In this document: piece after piece, positions 35,523-44,139 of the stretch
Layout: every line of letters begins with the position of its first letter
How positions within the stretch are numbered: the first letter of the stretch is position 1
Assembly: GCF_052055485.1 (NCBI RefSeq)
Contig: NZ_CP197171.1
Span: forward strand, 2,728,001-2,792,000
Origin: Amphibacillus sp052055485
GTDB lineage: Bacteria > Bacillota > Bacilli > Bacillales > Amphibacillaceae
Reading direction: 5' to 3'
Length of the DNA stretch: 64,000 nt
The notes under the pieces: model-generated
Database searches by the model: none
The model's input: the letters and a program-made list of their open reading frames with translations, nothing else
What the model was told of the DNA's origin: nothing
Translations under genes and position numbers: made by a program

Positions 35523-36275
35523 ATGGCAGTTATTTCAATGAAACAACTACTTGAAGCTGGTGTACACTTTGGACACCAAACACGTCGTTGGAATCCAAAA
35601 ATGAAAAAATACATTTTTACGGAACGAAACGGCATTTATATCATTGACTTACAGAAAACTGTAAGAATGGTAGATGAGGCATATAACTTTATTAAAGAAG
35701 TTGCTGAAAATGGAGGTACTGTACTATTTGTCGGTACTAAAAAACAAGCGCAAGAATCAATCAAGGATGAAGCCATTCGTTCTGGTCAATATTATATTAA
35801 TCAACGCTGGTTAGGCGGAACACTAACAAACTTTGGTACAATCCGCAAACGTATAAACCGTTTGAAAGATATCGAGCGTATGGAAGAAGACGGTACGTTT
35901 GATGTATTACCTAAAAAAGAGACTGTTGACTTATTAAAAGAAAAAGCTCGTTTAGTTAAGTTTTTAGGTGGCATCAAAGATATGAAAAATATTCCTGATG
36001 CGTTATTTATTGTTGATCCACGTAAAGAACGTATTGCTGTTGCAGAAGCAAATAAGCTAAATATTCCAATCGTTGGTATTGTGGATACAAACTGTGACCC
36101 TGATGAAATTGATTATATCATTCCTGCTAATGATGATGCTATTCGCGCTGTTAAATTACTAACTTCAAAAATGGCAGATGCAATTTTAGAGGTTAAACAA
36201 GAAGAAGAAATCGAAGAGGTAGAAGTAACAGAAGAAGAAGCCCCAGCTGAAGATACAGCTGTTGAACAAGAATAA
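35523..36275 (+). CDS. rpsB: 30S ribosomal protein S2
   Basis: S2 is a large small-subunit protein that binds S1/initiation-site RNA regions. It starts MAVISMKQLLEAGVHFGHQTRRWNPKM and contains LFVGTKKQAQESI, NQRWLGGTLTNF and NIPIVGIVDTNCDPDEIDYIIPANDDAIRA. The 250-residue protein has an acidic C-terminal tail. TTAGGAGGAAAATAAG precedes ATG. Confidence 0.98.
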   Translation: MAVISMKQLLEAGVHFGHQTRRWNPKMKKYIFTERNGIYIIDLQKTVRMVDEAYNFIKEVAENGGTVLFVGTKKQAQESIKDEAIRSGQYYINQRWLGGTLTNFGTIRKRINRLKDIERMEEDGTFDVLPKKETVDLLKEKARLVKFLGGIKDMKNIPDALFIVDPRKERIAVAEANKLNIPIVGIVDTNCDPDEIDYIIPANDDAIRAVKLLTSKMADAILEVKQEEEIEEVEVTEEEAPAEDTAVEQE

Positions 36276-36287
36276 CAAAGGTTGCAG

Positions 36288-36322
36288 AGGTGATAAGAGG
36301 GGAACCTTTTATCACCTTTTTT
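36288..36322 (+). terminator. Terminator/attenuator between rpsB and tsf
   Basis: AGGTGATAA (36288-36296) pairs perfectly with TTATCACCT (36309-36317), followed by a T-run. Because tsf follows in the same direction, it may act as an attenuator. Confidence 0.85.
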
Positions 36323-36451
36323 GCCAGAAAAGAAAGAATAACTTCTTTCTGACTATATAAGTATAACCAACATAGTTTTTATCTACATCTATTGGGAAAT
36401 ACTGAGTTTCCAAACAATTATTTTTTTGATAAAAATGAGGAGGAAAGATAA

Positions 36452-37336
36452 ATGACAGTAACAGCAAGTATGGTAAAAGAATTGCGTGAAAAAACAGGTG
36501 CAGGGATGATGGATTGTAAAAAAGCCTTGCAAGAAACAAATGGAGACATGGATCAAGCGGTTGATTATCTACGTGAAAAAGGAATTTCAAGTGCGGCAAA
36601 GAAAGCAGATCGTGTTGCTGCTGAAGGTGCTGCTTATACATTAATTGATGGTAATACAGCTGTTTTATTAGAAGTAAACTGTGAAACAGACTTTGTTACG
36701 AAGAATGATCAATTTAAAGAACTTTTAGATGAATTGGCAAAACACTTGCTGGCTCAAAAACCAAGCCATGTAGAAGAAGTATTAGCCCAACCTCTTCATG
36801 GCGATGGAGATACAGTGGAAACATATATTAATAAAACGGTTGCCAAGATTGGTGAGAAAATTACCTTACGTCGTTTTGTTATCGCTGAAAAAACTGATGC
36901 AGATGCTTTCGGAGCTTATATCCATATGGGCGGTACAATTGGTGCCTTAGCTACTGTAGAAGGTACAACAGACGAAGCCTTCGCTAAAGATATTGCTATG
37001 CATATTGCTGCGGTGAACCCTCAATTTGTCTCACGCGATGCTGTTGATGCAGAAACTGTTGAAAAAGAAAGAGAAGTTTTAAAACAACAAGCACTAAACG
37101 AAGGTAAACCAGAAAAGATTGTTGAAAAAATGGTTGAAGGTCGCTTAGGTAAATTCTTTGAAGAAATTTGTCTATTAGAACAAAATTTTGTTAAAGATCC
37201 AGATGTTAAAGTGAAGCAATTATTGGCTGATAAAGGGGCGACAGTTCAAGCCTTTACACGTTACCAAGTTGGTGAAGGTATCGAGAAACGTGAAGAAAAT
37301 TTCGCTGAAGAAGTACGAAGTCAAATGAAAAACTAA
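36452..37336 (+). CDS. tsf: Translation elongation factor Ts
   Basis: The guanine-nucleotide exchange factor for EF-Tu. The N-terminal UBA-like segment and signature (MVKELREKTGAGMMDCKKALQE), KAADRVAAEG-type region and VNCETDFVTKNDQF are present. It has 294 residues. GAGGAGGAAAGATAA precedes ATG. Confidence 0.98.
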   Translation: MTVTASMVKELREKTGAGMMDCKKALQETNGDMDQAVDYLREKGISSAAKKADRVAAEGAAYTLIDGNTAVLLEVNCETDFVTKNDQFKELLDELAKHLLAQKPSHVEEVLAQPLHGDGDTVETYINKTVAKIGEKITLRRFVIAEKTDADAFGAYIHMGGTIGALATVEGTTDEAFAKDIAMHIAAVNPQFVSRDAVDAETVEKEREVLKQQALNEGKPEKIVEKMVEGRLGKFFEEICLLEQNFVKDPDVKVKQLLADKGATVQAFTRYQVGEGIEKREENFAEEVRSQMKN

Positions 37337-37364
37337 ACTACTCAATGTAACGGTAGTGTGAAAG

Positions 37365-37389
37365 AAGGGAGCACATTGTGTTCCCTTTT
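37365..37389 (+). terminator. Terminator after tsf
   Basis: AAGGGAGCAC pairs with GTGTTCCCTT (10 bp, one G-T pair) around a 3-base loop, followed by a short T-rich tail. Confidence 0.75.
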
Positions 37390-37501
37390 CTTGCACAACC
37401 AGTTCTTTTAATGATTGATCATTTTTGCTAAAGTTGTGAAACTGAAATGACCCACAAGCTTTAAAATATTAAAAGGCTAGAGTGTTATTTTACTACAAGA
37501 A

Positions 37502-37530
37502 TTGTTTCCTATTAAAAGTTAGTGTAAGAT
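37502..37530 (+). promoter_or_regulatory. Predicted promoter of pyrH-frr
   Basis: TTGTTT, a 17-bp spacer, then TAAGAT, about 30 bp before the pyrH start. It fits transcription restarting after the tsf terminator. Confidence 0.5.
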
Positions 37531-37560
37531 ATAAGTAAATTCTACATAATGGAGGTTAAC

Positions 37561-38283
37561 ATGACGAAAGCGCACTATAAAAGAATTGTACTAAAATTAA
37601 GTGGAGAAGCACTTAGTGGTGAACTTGGCTACGGCCTTGAACCTAAAATTGTTCAATCCATTGCCCGTCAGGTAAAGGAAATTGCCGATCTAGGTACTGA
37701 GATTGCCATTGTAGTTGGTGGAGGAAACATCTGGCGTGGTAAAGTAGGTAGTGAAATGGGGATGGATCGTGCAAATGCTGACTATATGGGCATGTTAGCG
37801 ACAATCATGAACTCATTAGCTCTACAAGATAGTTTAGAGAATCTTGGTGTTGAAACGCGAGTTCAGACATCAATAGAAATGCGACAAGTCGCAGAACCGT
37901 ATATTCGGAGAAAAGCAATTCGCCATTTAGAGAAGAAACGTGTAGTCATTTTTGCTGCTGGAACTGGAAATCCTTACTTTTCTACAGATACAACTGCTGC
38001 TTTACGGGCTGCTGAAATAGATGCTGAAGTCATTTTAATGGCCAAGAACAACGTTGATGGTGTCTACACAGCAGATCCACAAATTGATCTTAACGCGAAA
38101 AAATATGAACGACTCACTTACATGCAAGTGCTGAATGAAGAATTAGGTGTGATGGATTCAACCGCATCGTCATTATGTATGGATAATGATTTACCTCTAT
38201 TAGTTTTTTCAATTTCCAAGGAAGGTAATATTAAAAAGGCCGTTTTAGGTGAAAAAATCGGTACTATTGTAAAGGGGAAATAA
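37561..38283 (+). CDS. pyrH: UMP kinase
   Basis: Catalyses UMP to UDP phosphorylation as an allosteric hexamer. It has KRIVLKLSGEALSG, GGGNIWRGK, MGMDRANADYMGMLATIMN and LMAKNNVDGVYTADP. The ATG at 37561 follows ATGGAGGTTAAC; an upstream in-frame start at 37549 overlaps that ribosome site. It has 240 residues and is followed two bases later by frr. Confidence 0.97.
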   Translation: MTKAHYKRIVLKLSGEALSGELGYGLEPKIVQSIARQVKEIADLGTEIAIVVGGGNIWRGKVGSEMGMDRANADYMGMLATIMNSLALQDSLENLGVETRVQTSIEMRQVAEPYIRRKAIRHLEKKRVVIFAAGTGNPYFSTDTTAALRAAEIDAEVILMAKNNVDGVYTADPQIDLNAKKYERLTYMQVLNEELGVMDSTASSLCMDNDLPLLVFSISKEGNIKKAVLGEKIGTIVKGK

Positions 38284-38285
38284 AA

Positions 38286-38843
38286 ATGTCAGAAGCAATT
38301 ATTAAAGATATTCGACAAAAGATGGAGCAAGCCACTCAGTCCTTTTCTAAAAATCTAGCTACTGTTCGTGCGGGACGTGCTAATCCAGCTATTCTAAATA
38401 GTGTGGTAGTTGATTACTATGGTGCGCCGACGCCATTAAACCAATTAGCGACGATTTCAGTACCTGAAGCCAGATTATTAATGGTGTCACCATTTGATAA
38501 ATCATCAATTGGTGATATCGAAAAAGGCATTCAAAAAGCTGATTTGGGGCTAGCCCCATCTAGTGATGGAAATGTTGTTAGGATTTCAATTCCAGCATTA
38601 ACCGAAGAACGTCGTAAAGAACTTGTGAAAGTGGTGGGTAAGTTTGCCGAGGAGTCTAAAGTTCAAGTTCGAAATATTAGACGAGAAGCAAATGATCAAT
38701 TGAAAAAGGCTGAAAAAGATGGAGATTTGACTGAAGATGATCTGCGTCATGCTCAAGATGATGTTCAAACTGAAACAGACAAATTTATCGATCAAATTGA
38801 TTCTCTTGTAGAACAAAAAGAAGCAGAAATCATGGAAGTTTGA
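38286..38843 (+). CDS. frr: Ribosome recycling factor
   Basis: Splits post-termination ribosomes with EF-G. All family landmarks are visible: LATVRAGRANPAIL, VDYYGAPTPLNQLATISVPEARLL, PSSDGNVVRISIPALTEERRKELVK and VRNIRREAND. It has 185 residues and full length. Confidence 0.98.
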   Translation: MSEAIIKDIRQKMEQATQSFSKNLATVRAGRANPAILNSVVVDYYGAPTPLNQLATISVPEARLLMVSPFDKSSIGDIEKGIQKADLGLAPSSDGNVVRISIPALTEERRKELVKVVGKFAEESKVQVRNIRREANDQLKKAEKDGDLTEDDLRHAQDDVQTETDKFIDQIDSLVEQKEAEIMEV

Positions 38844-38890
38844 TTGTTACAAAAAAGTAGTGATTAGATAAAAGTAAATATGATTAAAGG

Positions 38891-38920
38891 CGAATGATTC
38901 TAAATCATTCGTTTTTTTTT
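38891..38920 (+). terminator. Strong terminator after frr
   Basis: CGAATGATT/AATCATTCG perfect 9-bp stem with a CTA loop and a run of nine T. Confidence 0.95.
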
Positions 38921-38998
38921 ATGTTCTCATAAATAAGTTATAGTAAGGATTTTATCTAAATCTGAGCGATAAAAGTATTGATAAATAATATAAATTTA

Positions 38999-39027
38999 TT
39001 GATAAACGATAAATAATGTTATATGAT
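38999..39027 (+). promoter_or_regulatory. Promoter of the DUF2975/YozG-like pair
   Basis: TTGATA, 17 bp, TATGAT, about 33 bp before the first gene. TTGATAAA occurs twice nearby as a direct repeat (about 38978 and 38999), a possible operator for the HTH protein. Confidence 0.6.
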
Positions 39028-39059
39028 AAAATCAATGCTGATAAATGTGAGGTGTTTTT

Positions 39060-39536
39060 ATGAAACTTAGACCGACCTTTTTCTTAAAGATTACGACACT
39101 GATCATTGCTTTGATCATGTTAGGCTGTCTCGCTTTTTTCGTGCCTCATCTTGTTGATAGGGCTACTGAAGTCAATCCTGCGTATGCGTATTTGAAAATT
39201 CCAGTACTAATAGGTCTTAGCTTGACTGCTATTCCATTTTATTTTGCGCTTCTGCAAGCCCTTAAGCTGATCCAGCTCATTGAAATCAATCAAGCTTTTT
39301 CAAAACAATCGATTAAGGCGTTAGATAATATTAAGAAAGCCGCCATTGTCATTCTTGGCTTATACATTATAGGCTTGATTTTACTTCTTATAATAAACGC
39401 TCTACACTTAGGGATTGCAATTATGGGTTTAGTCATTATTTTTGTTACTGTTGTGATTATTTTTTTCACTTCTGTCCTTCTGGAATTATTAACTCATGCA
39501 CTTAAAATAAAAATAGAAAATGATCTAACAGTTTGA
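39060..39536 (+). CDS. DUF2975-type membrane protein (YoaS-like)
   Basis: A 158-residue protein with four predicted membrane helices (residues about 10-30, 45-68, 93-115 and 120-145). It resembles the DUF2975 family whose members are encoded next to YozG-type HTH proteins. Function unknown; regulation of the partner through the membrane is a plausible inference. TGAGGTGTTTTT precedes ATG. Confidence 0.78.
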   Translation: MKLRPTFFLKITTLIIALIMLGCLAFFVPHLVDRATEVNPAYAYLKIPVLIGLSLTAIPFYFALLQALKLIQLIEINQAFSKQSIKALDNIKKAAIVILGLYIIGLILLLIINALHLGIAIMGLVIIFVTVVIIFFTSVLLELLTHALKIKIENDLTV

Positions 39537-39546
39537 GGTGATGGAG

Positions 39547-39753
39547 ATGGCGATCATAGTCAACATTGATGTCATGTTAGCCAAAAGAAAGATGACTGTG
39601 ACTGAACTAGCAGATAAAGTCGGTATTACAATGGCTAATCTTTCAATATTAAAAAATGGCAAAGCGAGAGCTATTCGTTTTTCAACATTAGAGGCGATTT
39701 GTCATGCATTGGATTGTCAACCCGGTGATATTCTTGAATATAAAAGTGACTGA
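39547..39753 (+). CDS. YozG-like XRE/Cro helix-turn-helix regulator
   Basis: A 68-residue HTH protein, MAIIVNIDVMLAKRKMTVTELADKVGITMANLSILKNGKARAIRFSTLEAICHALDCQPGDILEY. This is typical of the YozG family. ATG at 39547 is preferred over starts at 39538/39541 because GAGGTG lies 6 bases upstream and the family starts MAI. Encoded immediately after the DUF2975 gene. Confidence 0.9.
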   Translation: MAIIVNIDVMLAKRKMTVTELADKVGITMANLSILKNGKARAIRFSTLEAICHALDCQPGDILEYKSD

Positions 39754-39756
39754 TCC

Positions 39757-40193
39757 ATCATTAGCAGTAAACAAAATAAACTGAAAAAAAGGAATGATAA
39801 GATAGTTCCACTTTTACTTATTGGAATCATTGGTATGGCTACGGTTATATTGTATAGAAAGGCGATCGTGGTTCAGATTGGCAGTCACAATAGGTGGGTA
39901 AAGATATTGATGAATGTTGAATGGTTTCAGGATTATCGGCTAGCTGGGATCTTCTTATTTGTCATGAATGCTGTTTTATTTTTTCAACAGGTTTAATCAT
40001 TTACATATTGACTTCTTTTCTAATTCCATATCTCCATTTGCTTATAATGTTCTTAGCCGTGTGTGCTAGCAGTTATTTATGGGGTATAATAAATCATGCT
40101 TGGCAAGGTGAGAAAGGAAATCACCTGAAGTTGGCACTAATAGGTAGTAGTTTTCATGTAATCTTGACGGTTATTCTTATCTATATAACCTAG
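39757..40193 (+). pseudogene. Frameshifted small membrane-protein gene
   Basis: Two overlapping frames read as one membrane protein. The first half (VPLLLIGIIGMATVILY...FQDYRLAGIFLFVMNAVLFF) stops at about 40000. The second half (STGLIIYILTSFLIPYLHLL...SSFHVILTVILIYI) continues in another frame from the T-run near 39990. A one-base change in that run would rejoin them. No good start codon remains upstream. The family is not recognised. It could instead reflect a sequencing error in the T-run. Confidence 0.5.
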
Positions 40194-40207
40194 GTGAAGA
40201 CATTTTT

Positions 40208-40309
40208 ATGAGAACGGCGGGCTTTGCTTTTACGGGTATAGTTTCCTTAGTGGCTTCGATAGTTTGTTTGGTAATTGTAGGGAACTCTAAAAGTAATTCT
40301 ATACAGTAA
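40208..40309 (+). CDS. Possible 33-residue single-helix membrane peptide
   Basis: MRTAGFAFTGIVSLVASIVCLVIVG followed by a polar tail. It has one membrane helix and GGTGAAG upstream at good spacing. It sits directly after the frameshifted membrane gene. No homology recognised; real status uncertain. Confidence 0.35.
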   Translation: MRTAGFAFTGIVSLVASIVCLVIVGNSKSNSIQ

Positions 40310-40380
40310 AAGTAAAAAATAGCACGAAGTAGACGTTTTAAAATCTTCAGTTATACAGTAAGGATAGGAATAGATTTTGG

Positions 40381-40840
40381 TAGATTGCAAATCGTAGAAG
40401 TTGATTGTATTTTCGTTAACTTGACAGCAAATCGCCGAACTTGATTGTATTTTCGTTAACTTGATTGCAAAACGCCGAACTTGACTGCAAATCGCAAAAG
40501 TTGATTGTAAATCGTGGAAGTTGATTGTAAATCGTAGAAGTTGATTGTAAATCGTAGAAGTTGATTGCAAATCGTGGAAGTTAACTGCAAATCGCCGAAC
40601 TTGACTGCAAATCGCAGAAGTTGATTGCAAATCGCCGAACTTGACTGTATTTTCGTTAACTTGACTGCAAATCGCTGAACTTGACTGTATTTTCGTTAAC
40701 CTGACTGCAAATCGCCGAACTTGACTGTATTTTCCCAAACTTGATTGCAAATCGCAAAAGTTGATTGCAAATCGCGTAAGTTGACTGCAAATCGAGGAGG
40801 TTGACTGCAAATCGCAGAAGTTGTCCGCGAATCATGGGAA
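40381..40840. repeat. 23 contiguous 20-bp tandem repeats
   Basis: Units begin every 20 bp without indels. Type A (18 units) approximates TTGAYTGCAAATCGCNGAAC. Type B (5 units, at 40401, 40441, 40641, 40681 and 40721) is TTGACTGTATTTTCGTTAAC or close to it. There are no spacers, so this is not CRISPR. A minus-strand open frame (40247-40810) exists only because the repeat lacks stops. The flanks to 41376 contain no gene; 40881-40952 resembles part of the 47.4-47.5 kb repeat. Confidence 0.95.
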
Positions 40841-41376
40841 TTCATTAAATACTTGCATAGAAGTAAAAACTCCAGTAAGGGTGAGTATTCGCACTAAGGA
40901 AAGCAGCGAGATATTTGCTTAGAAAAATCAGTACTTTCCTTATTTTGAGTCCTGAAATTTTATGCTAAAAGCCTTAGTTTTACTTATCCGATTAATGATA
41001 AAATCGTATCTTTTCTGATTGCACTAGCATAAATGTTTTTCTTATTTTGAGTTTTAGTCCTAAGAAAGTTGTTTGGTGAATTAGGAATGTTAAAGTTTTA
41101 AGGATTAGAAAACTTATATTCATTTAAAAGGACGGATGCAAGTTTTTCTGATAATCAAAGTTTACTAGTGATTCTTAAGACATAACATGGTAAACTGTTA
41201 AAAGATATTCAAAGATAAAAATGATCGATAGTATGGAATATCAATTAAAGCTAGTTTGATTAATGAAATGAATGATACGAACTGGACACTTATTGTTAAG
41301 AGAAAATCAATTCTTTTAATGTGTTAACGGTTCGTTCACTGTTATTAGGTCACTGTTTAGTTATGGAGGAAAAACG

Positions 41377-42144
41377 ATGGCATTTAAGAAATGGCCTTTT
41401 ATGAATAAAAATAAAACCATTGAAGAAAAAGATGATAAAATTAAGATTATACCAGACCATGTGGCTATTATAATGGATGGTAATGGACGCTGGGCGCGTC
41501 AACGAGGATTACCTCGTATTGCTGGACACAAACAGGGAATGGATAATGTTAAACGAATTGTTGAAGTTGCAAATTCCTATCAAATCAAAGTTTTAACAAT
41601 GTATGCATTTTCGACAGAGAACTGGAAAAGACCAGAAAAAGAAGTAAATTATTTAATGAAACTGCCTAATGATTTTCTGAATGTGTATTTACCTGATTTA
41701 ATTGAAGAGAATGTGAGAGTACAAATGATTGGTCATTTTGAACAATTACCATCACACACGAAAAAAGCTGTACGCCGTGCGATTGATCAAACCAAGCATA
41801 ATACAGGTTTAATTCTTAATATTGCAATGAATTATGGTGGTCGCTCTGAGATGGTTGAAGTGGTCAAATCAATCGCCGAGGATATTCGCCAAAATCAGAT
41901 TGATGTTGATCAAATTGATGAGTCACTGATAAATGATCGTTTATTTACTTCTCATTTACCTGACCCGGATTTATTAATTCGTACAAGCGGAGAAATAAGG
42001 TTAAGTAATTTTCTCTTATGGCAACTTGCTTATACAGAATTTTGGTTTACTGAAGCTTATTGGCCATCATTTTCTGAACGTGAATTTAGAGAAGCATTAC
42101 TCGCTTATCAACAGCGTAAAAGAAGATATGGTGCTTTATCATAG
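41377..42144 (+). CDS. uppS: Undecaprenyl diphosphate synthase
   Basis: Cis-prenyltransferase that makes the lipid carrier for peptidoglycan. It has HVAIIMDGNGRWARQRGLPRIAGHKQGM, YAFSTENWKRPEKEVNYLM and LPDPDLLIRTSGEIRLSNFLLWQLAYTEFWFTE. The 255-residue protein starts with ATG after ATGGAGGAAAAACG. First gene of the uppS-cdsA-dxr-rseP-proS-polC run. Confidence 0.98.
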   Translation: MAFKKWPFMNKNKTIEEKDDKIKIIPDHVAIIMDGNGRWARQRGLPRIAGHKQGMDNVKRIVEVANSYQIKVLTMYAFSTENWKRPEKEVNYLMKLPNDFLNVYLPDLIEENVRVQMIGHFEQLPSHTKKAVRRAIDQTKHNTGLILNIAMNYGGRSEMVEVVKSIAEDIRQNQIDVDQIDESLINDRLFTSHLPDPDLLIRTSGEIRLSNFLLWQLAYTEFWFTEAYWPSFSEREFREALLAYQQRKRRYGALS

Positions 42145-42162
42145 TAGGGGAAGGTGTTATTT

Positions 42163-42954
42163 ATGTTAAAAAGAACAATTACTGCGATTATCGCTATTCT
42201 ATTGTTTTTTCCATTTGTTATTTTTGGTGGATGGCCATTTTATTTAGTGATGCTACTTATCGCATCAATCGGCCTATATGAATTGTTGAAAATGCGCAAA
42301 ATGACAACTTATAAATTTCCATTGATCTTGACGATCGTGTTATTGTGGACCTTATTATTACCGACGTTAACGATAGAGGGATTTACTTTTCCAGCGATAA
42401 GTCAAATGGATATTGTATTCATAACTGCATTATTATTATTAGCTTATACCGTTTTAGTAAAAAATAAATTTACCTTTGAAGATGCCAGTTTCATGCTGCT
42501 GGGTGCTATTTACATAGGACTTGGCTTTCACTATTTTATTGTTATACAGGAGATTGGATTGCAGTATATTTTCTATGCGATTGTTGTTATACTTGCTACA
42601 GATGTCGGGGCATACTTCTCTGGCAGCCTATTTGGTAAACATAAATTATGGCCAGAAATTAGCCCGAAAAAGACAATTGAAGGAGCAATTGGTGGTGTTA
42701 TACTAGCCGTTATTGTCGGGACGGTTTTTCATTTAATCATCCCCGTACATGATTCAATTTTAATGGTCATCATGGTCTCGTTATTTGCAAGTATCGTTGG
42801 ACAAATAGGTGATTTAGTAGAGTCTGCTTATAAACGATATTATGGGGTTAAAGATTCAGGTCATTTACTGCCAGGGCATGGCGGTATCTTAGATCGATTT
42901 GATAGCTGGTTATTAGTTTTCCCGTTCCTGCATTTTATTCAATTTGTTGCATAA
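42163..42954 (+). CDS. cdsA: Phosphatidate cytidylyltransferase
   Basis: Makes CDP-diacylglycerol for phospholipids. It is a polytopic membrane protein with the C-terminal signature SPKKTIEGAIGGV...GDLVESAYKRYYGVKDSGHLLPGHGGILDRFDS. ATG at 42163 follows GGGGAAGGTG; a GTG at 42154 is less well placed. It has 263 residues. Confidence 0.97.
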   Translation: MLKRTITAIIAILLFFPFVIFGGWPFYLVMLLIASIGLYELLKMRKMTTYKFPLILTIVLLWTLLLPTLTIEGFTFPAISQMDIVFITALLLLAYTVLVKNKFTFEDASFMLLGAIYIGLGFHYFIVIQEIGLQYIFYAIVVILATDVGAYFSGSLFGKHKLWPEISPKKTIEGAIGGVILAVIVGTVFHLIIPVHDSILMVIMVSLFASIVGQIGDLVESAYKRYYGVKDSGHLLPGHGGILDRFDSWLLVFPFLHFIQFVA

Positions 42955-42971
42955 AGTAGAGGGGTGAGTTT

Positions 42972-44114
42972 TTGAAGAAAGTGACTTTACTAGGAGCGAC
43001 TGGTTCGATTGGGCGACAAACCTTAGCGGTTATTCGCGCACATCGTGATCAGTTTTCCATCTATGCATTGGCCTTTGGAAAAAACATCAAAATGGCCCTT
43101 CCATTAATAAAAGAATTTGCACCTGAAAAAGTGGTCGTTCAGGATGAAGAAACGAAAGCTAAGCTTAAGCCCTTAGTCACTCATGTGAAGATCCAAGTGG
43201 GTTTATCGGGTTTAATTGAAATAAGTACAGAACCTAAAGTGGATCTGCTTGTCAATGCGATAATCGGACGGGTGGGTTTAGAACCAACCCTTAAAGCCAT
43301 TGAAGCAGGAAAAACAATTGCTATTGCCAATAAAGAAACTCTTGTAACGGCGGGCCATCTCGTGACTCATTTAGCGCGTCAGCATCAGGTTGATCTATTA
43401 CCTATTGATAGTGAGCATTCGGCTATTTTCCAATCTATACAGGGTGAGAAGCATAATCCTATAAAAAAAATCATTCTTACAGCATCGGGTGGAAGTTTTC
43501 GTGATCGGACGAGAGAAGAGTTAGTTCACGTGACTATTCAAGATGCGTTAAAACATCCAAATTGGTCAATGGGTAAGAAAATAACGATTGATTCAGCAAC
43601 AATGATGAATAAAGGTTTAGAAATTATTGAGGCACATTGGTTATTTAACTTAGACTATGATAAAATTGATGTTATTTTACATAAAGAAAGTATCATTCAT
43701 TCTATGGTCGAATTTGAAGATAAAAGCGTTCTTGCTCAAATGGGACAATCTGATATGAAGATTCCAATTCAATATGCATTAACATATCCCAATCGCTTGC
43801 CATTAACAGCATCGGAATCACTTGATCTAACATCGATTGGAAAACTTCATTTTCAAAAGTTGAATTTTTCTCGCTTTCCCTGTCTGCCTTTAGCCTACCA
43901 AGCGGGCAAACATGGCGGGACGTACCCAACCGTTTTAAATGCAGCAAATGAACAAGCTGTGTCATTGTTTCTAGCTGAGCGTATATCCTTTTTAGATATT
44001 GAATATTTAATTGAAACAGCCTTGTCAGGACATGATAAAATTGATGATCCTGACTTAGCGACGATTCAGCAGATTGACGTAGAGACCAGAAAAAAGGTAC
44101 TTGAACAAATATAA
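42972..44114 (+). CDS. dxr: 1-deoxy-D-xylulose 5-phosphate reductoisomerase
   Basis: Second step of the MEP isoprenoid pathway. It has the NADPH-binding LLGATGSIGRQTLAVI, NKETLVTAG, LLPIDSEHSAIFQ, LTASGGSFRD and HPNWSMGKKITIDSATMMNKGLEIIEAHWLF. It has 380 residues and starts with TTG after GAGGGGTGAG. Confidence 0.97.
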   Translation: MKKVTLLGATGSIGRQTLAVIRAHRDQFSIYALAFGKNIKMALPLIKEFAPEKVVVQDEETKAKLKPLVTHVKIQVGLSGLIEISTEPKVDLLVNAIIGRVGLEPTLKAIEAGKTIAIANKETLVTAGHLVTHLARQHQVDLLPIDSEHSAIFQSIQGEKHNPIKKIILTASGGSFRDRTREELVHVTIQDALKHPNWSMGKKITIDSATMMNKGLEIIEAHWLFNLDYDKIDVILHKESIIHSMVEFEDKSVLAQMGQSDMKIPIQYALTYPNRLPLTASESLDLTSIGKLHFQKLNFSRFPCLPLAYQAGKHGGTYPTVLNAANEQAVSLFLAERISFLDIEYLIETALSGHDKIDDPDLATIQQIDVETRKKVLEQI

Positions 44115-44139
44115 GGTAGGATGAAGGAGTGGGACTTTA

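Noticed and set aside
40247..40810. 187-codon minus-strand open frame rich in Gln-Ser-Thr
   Set aside because: It lies almost entirely in the 20-bp tandem array and stays open because the repeat lacks stop codons in that frame. No ribosome site or independent protein signal.
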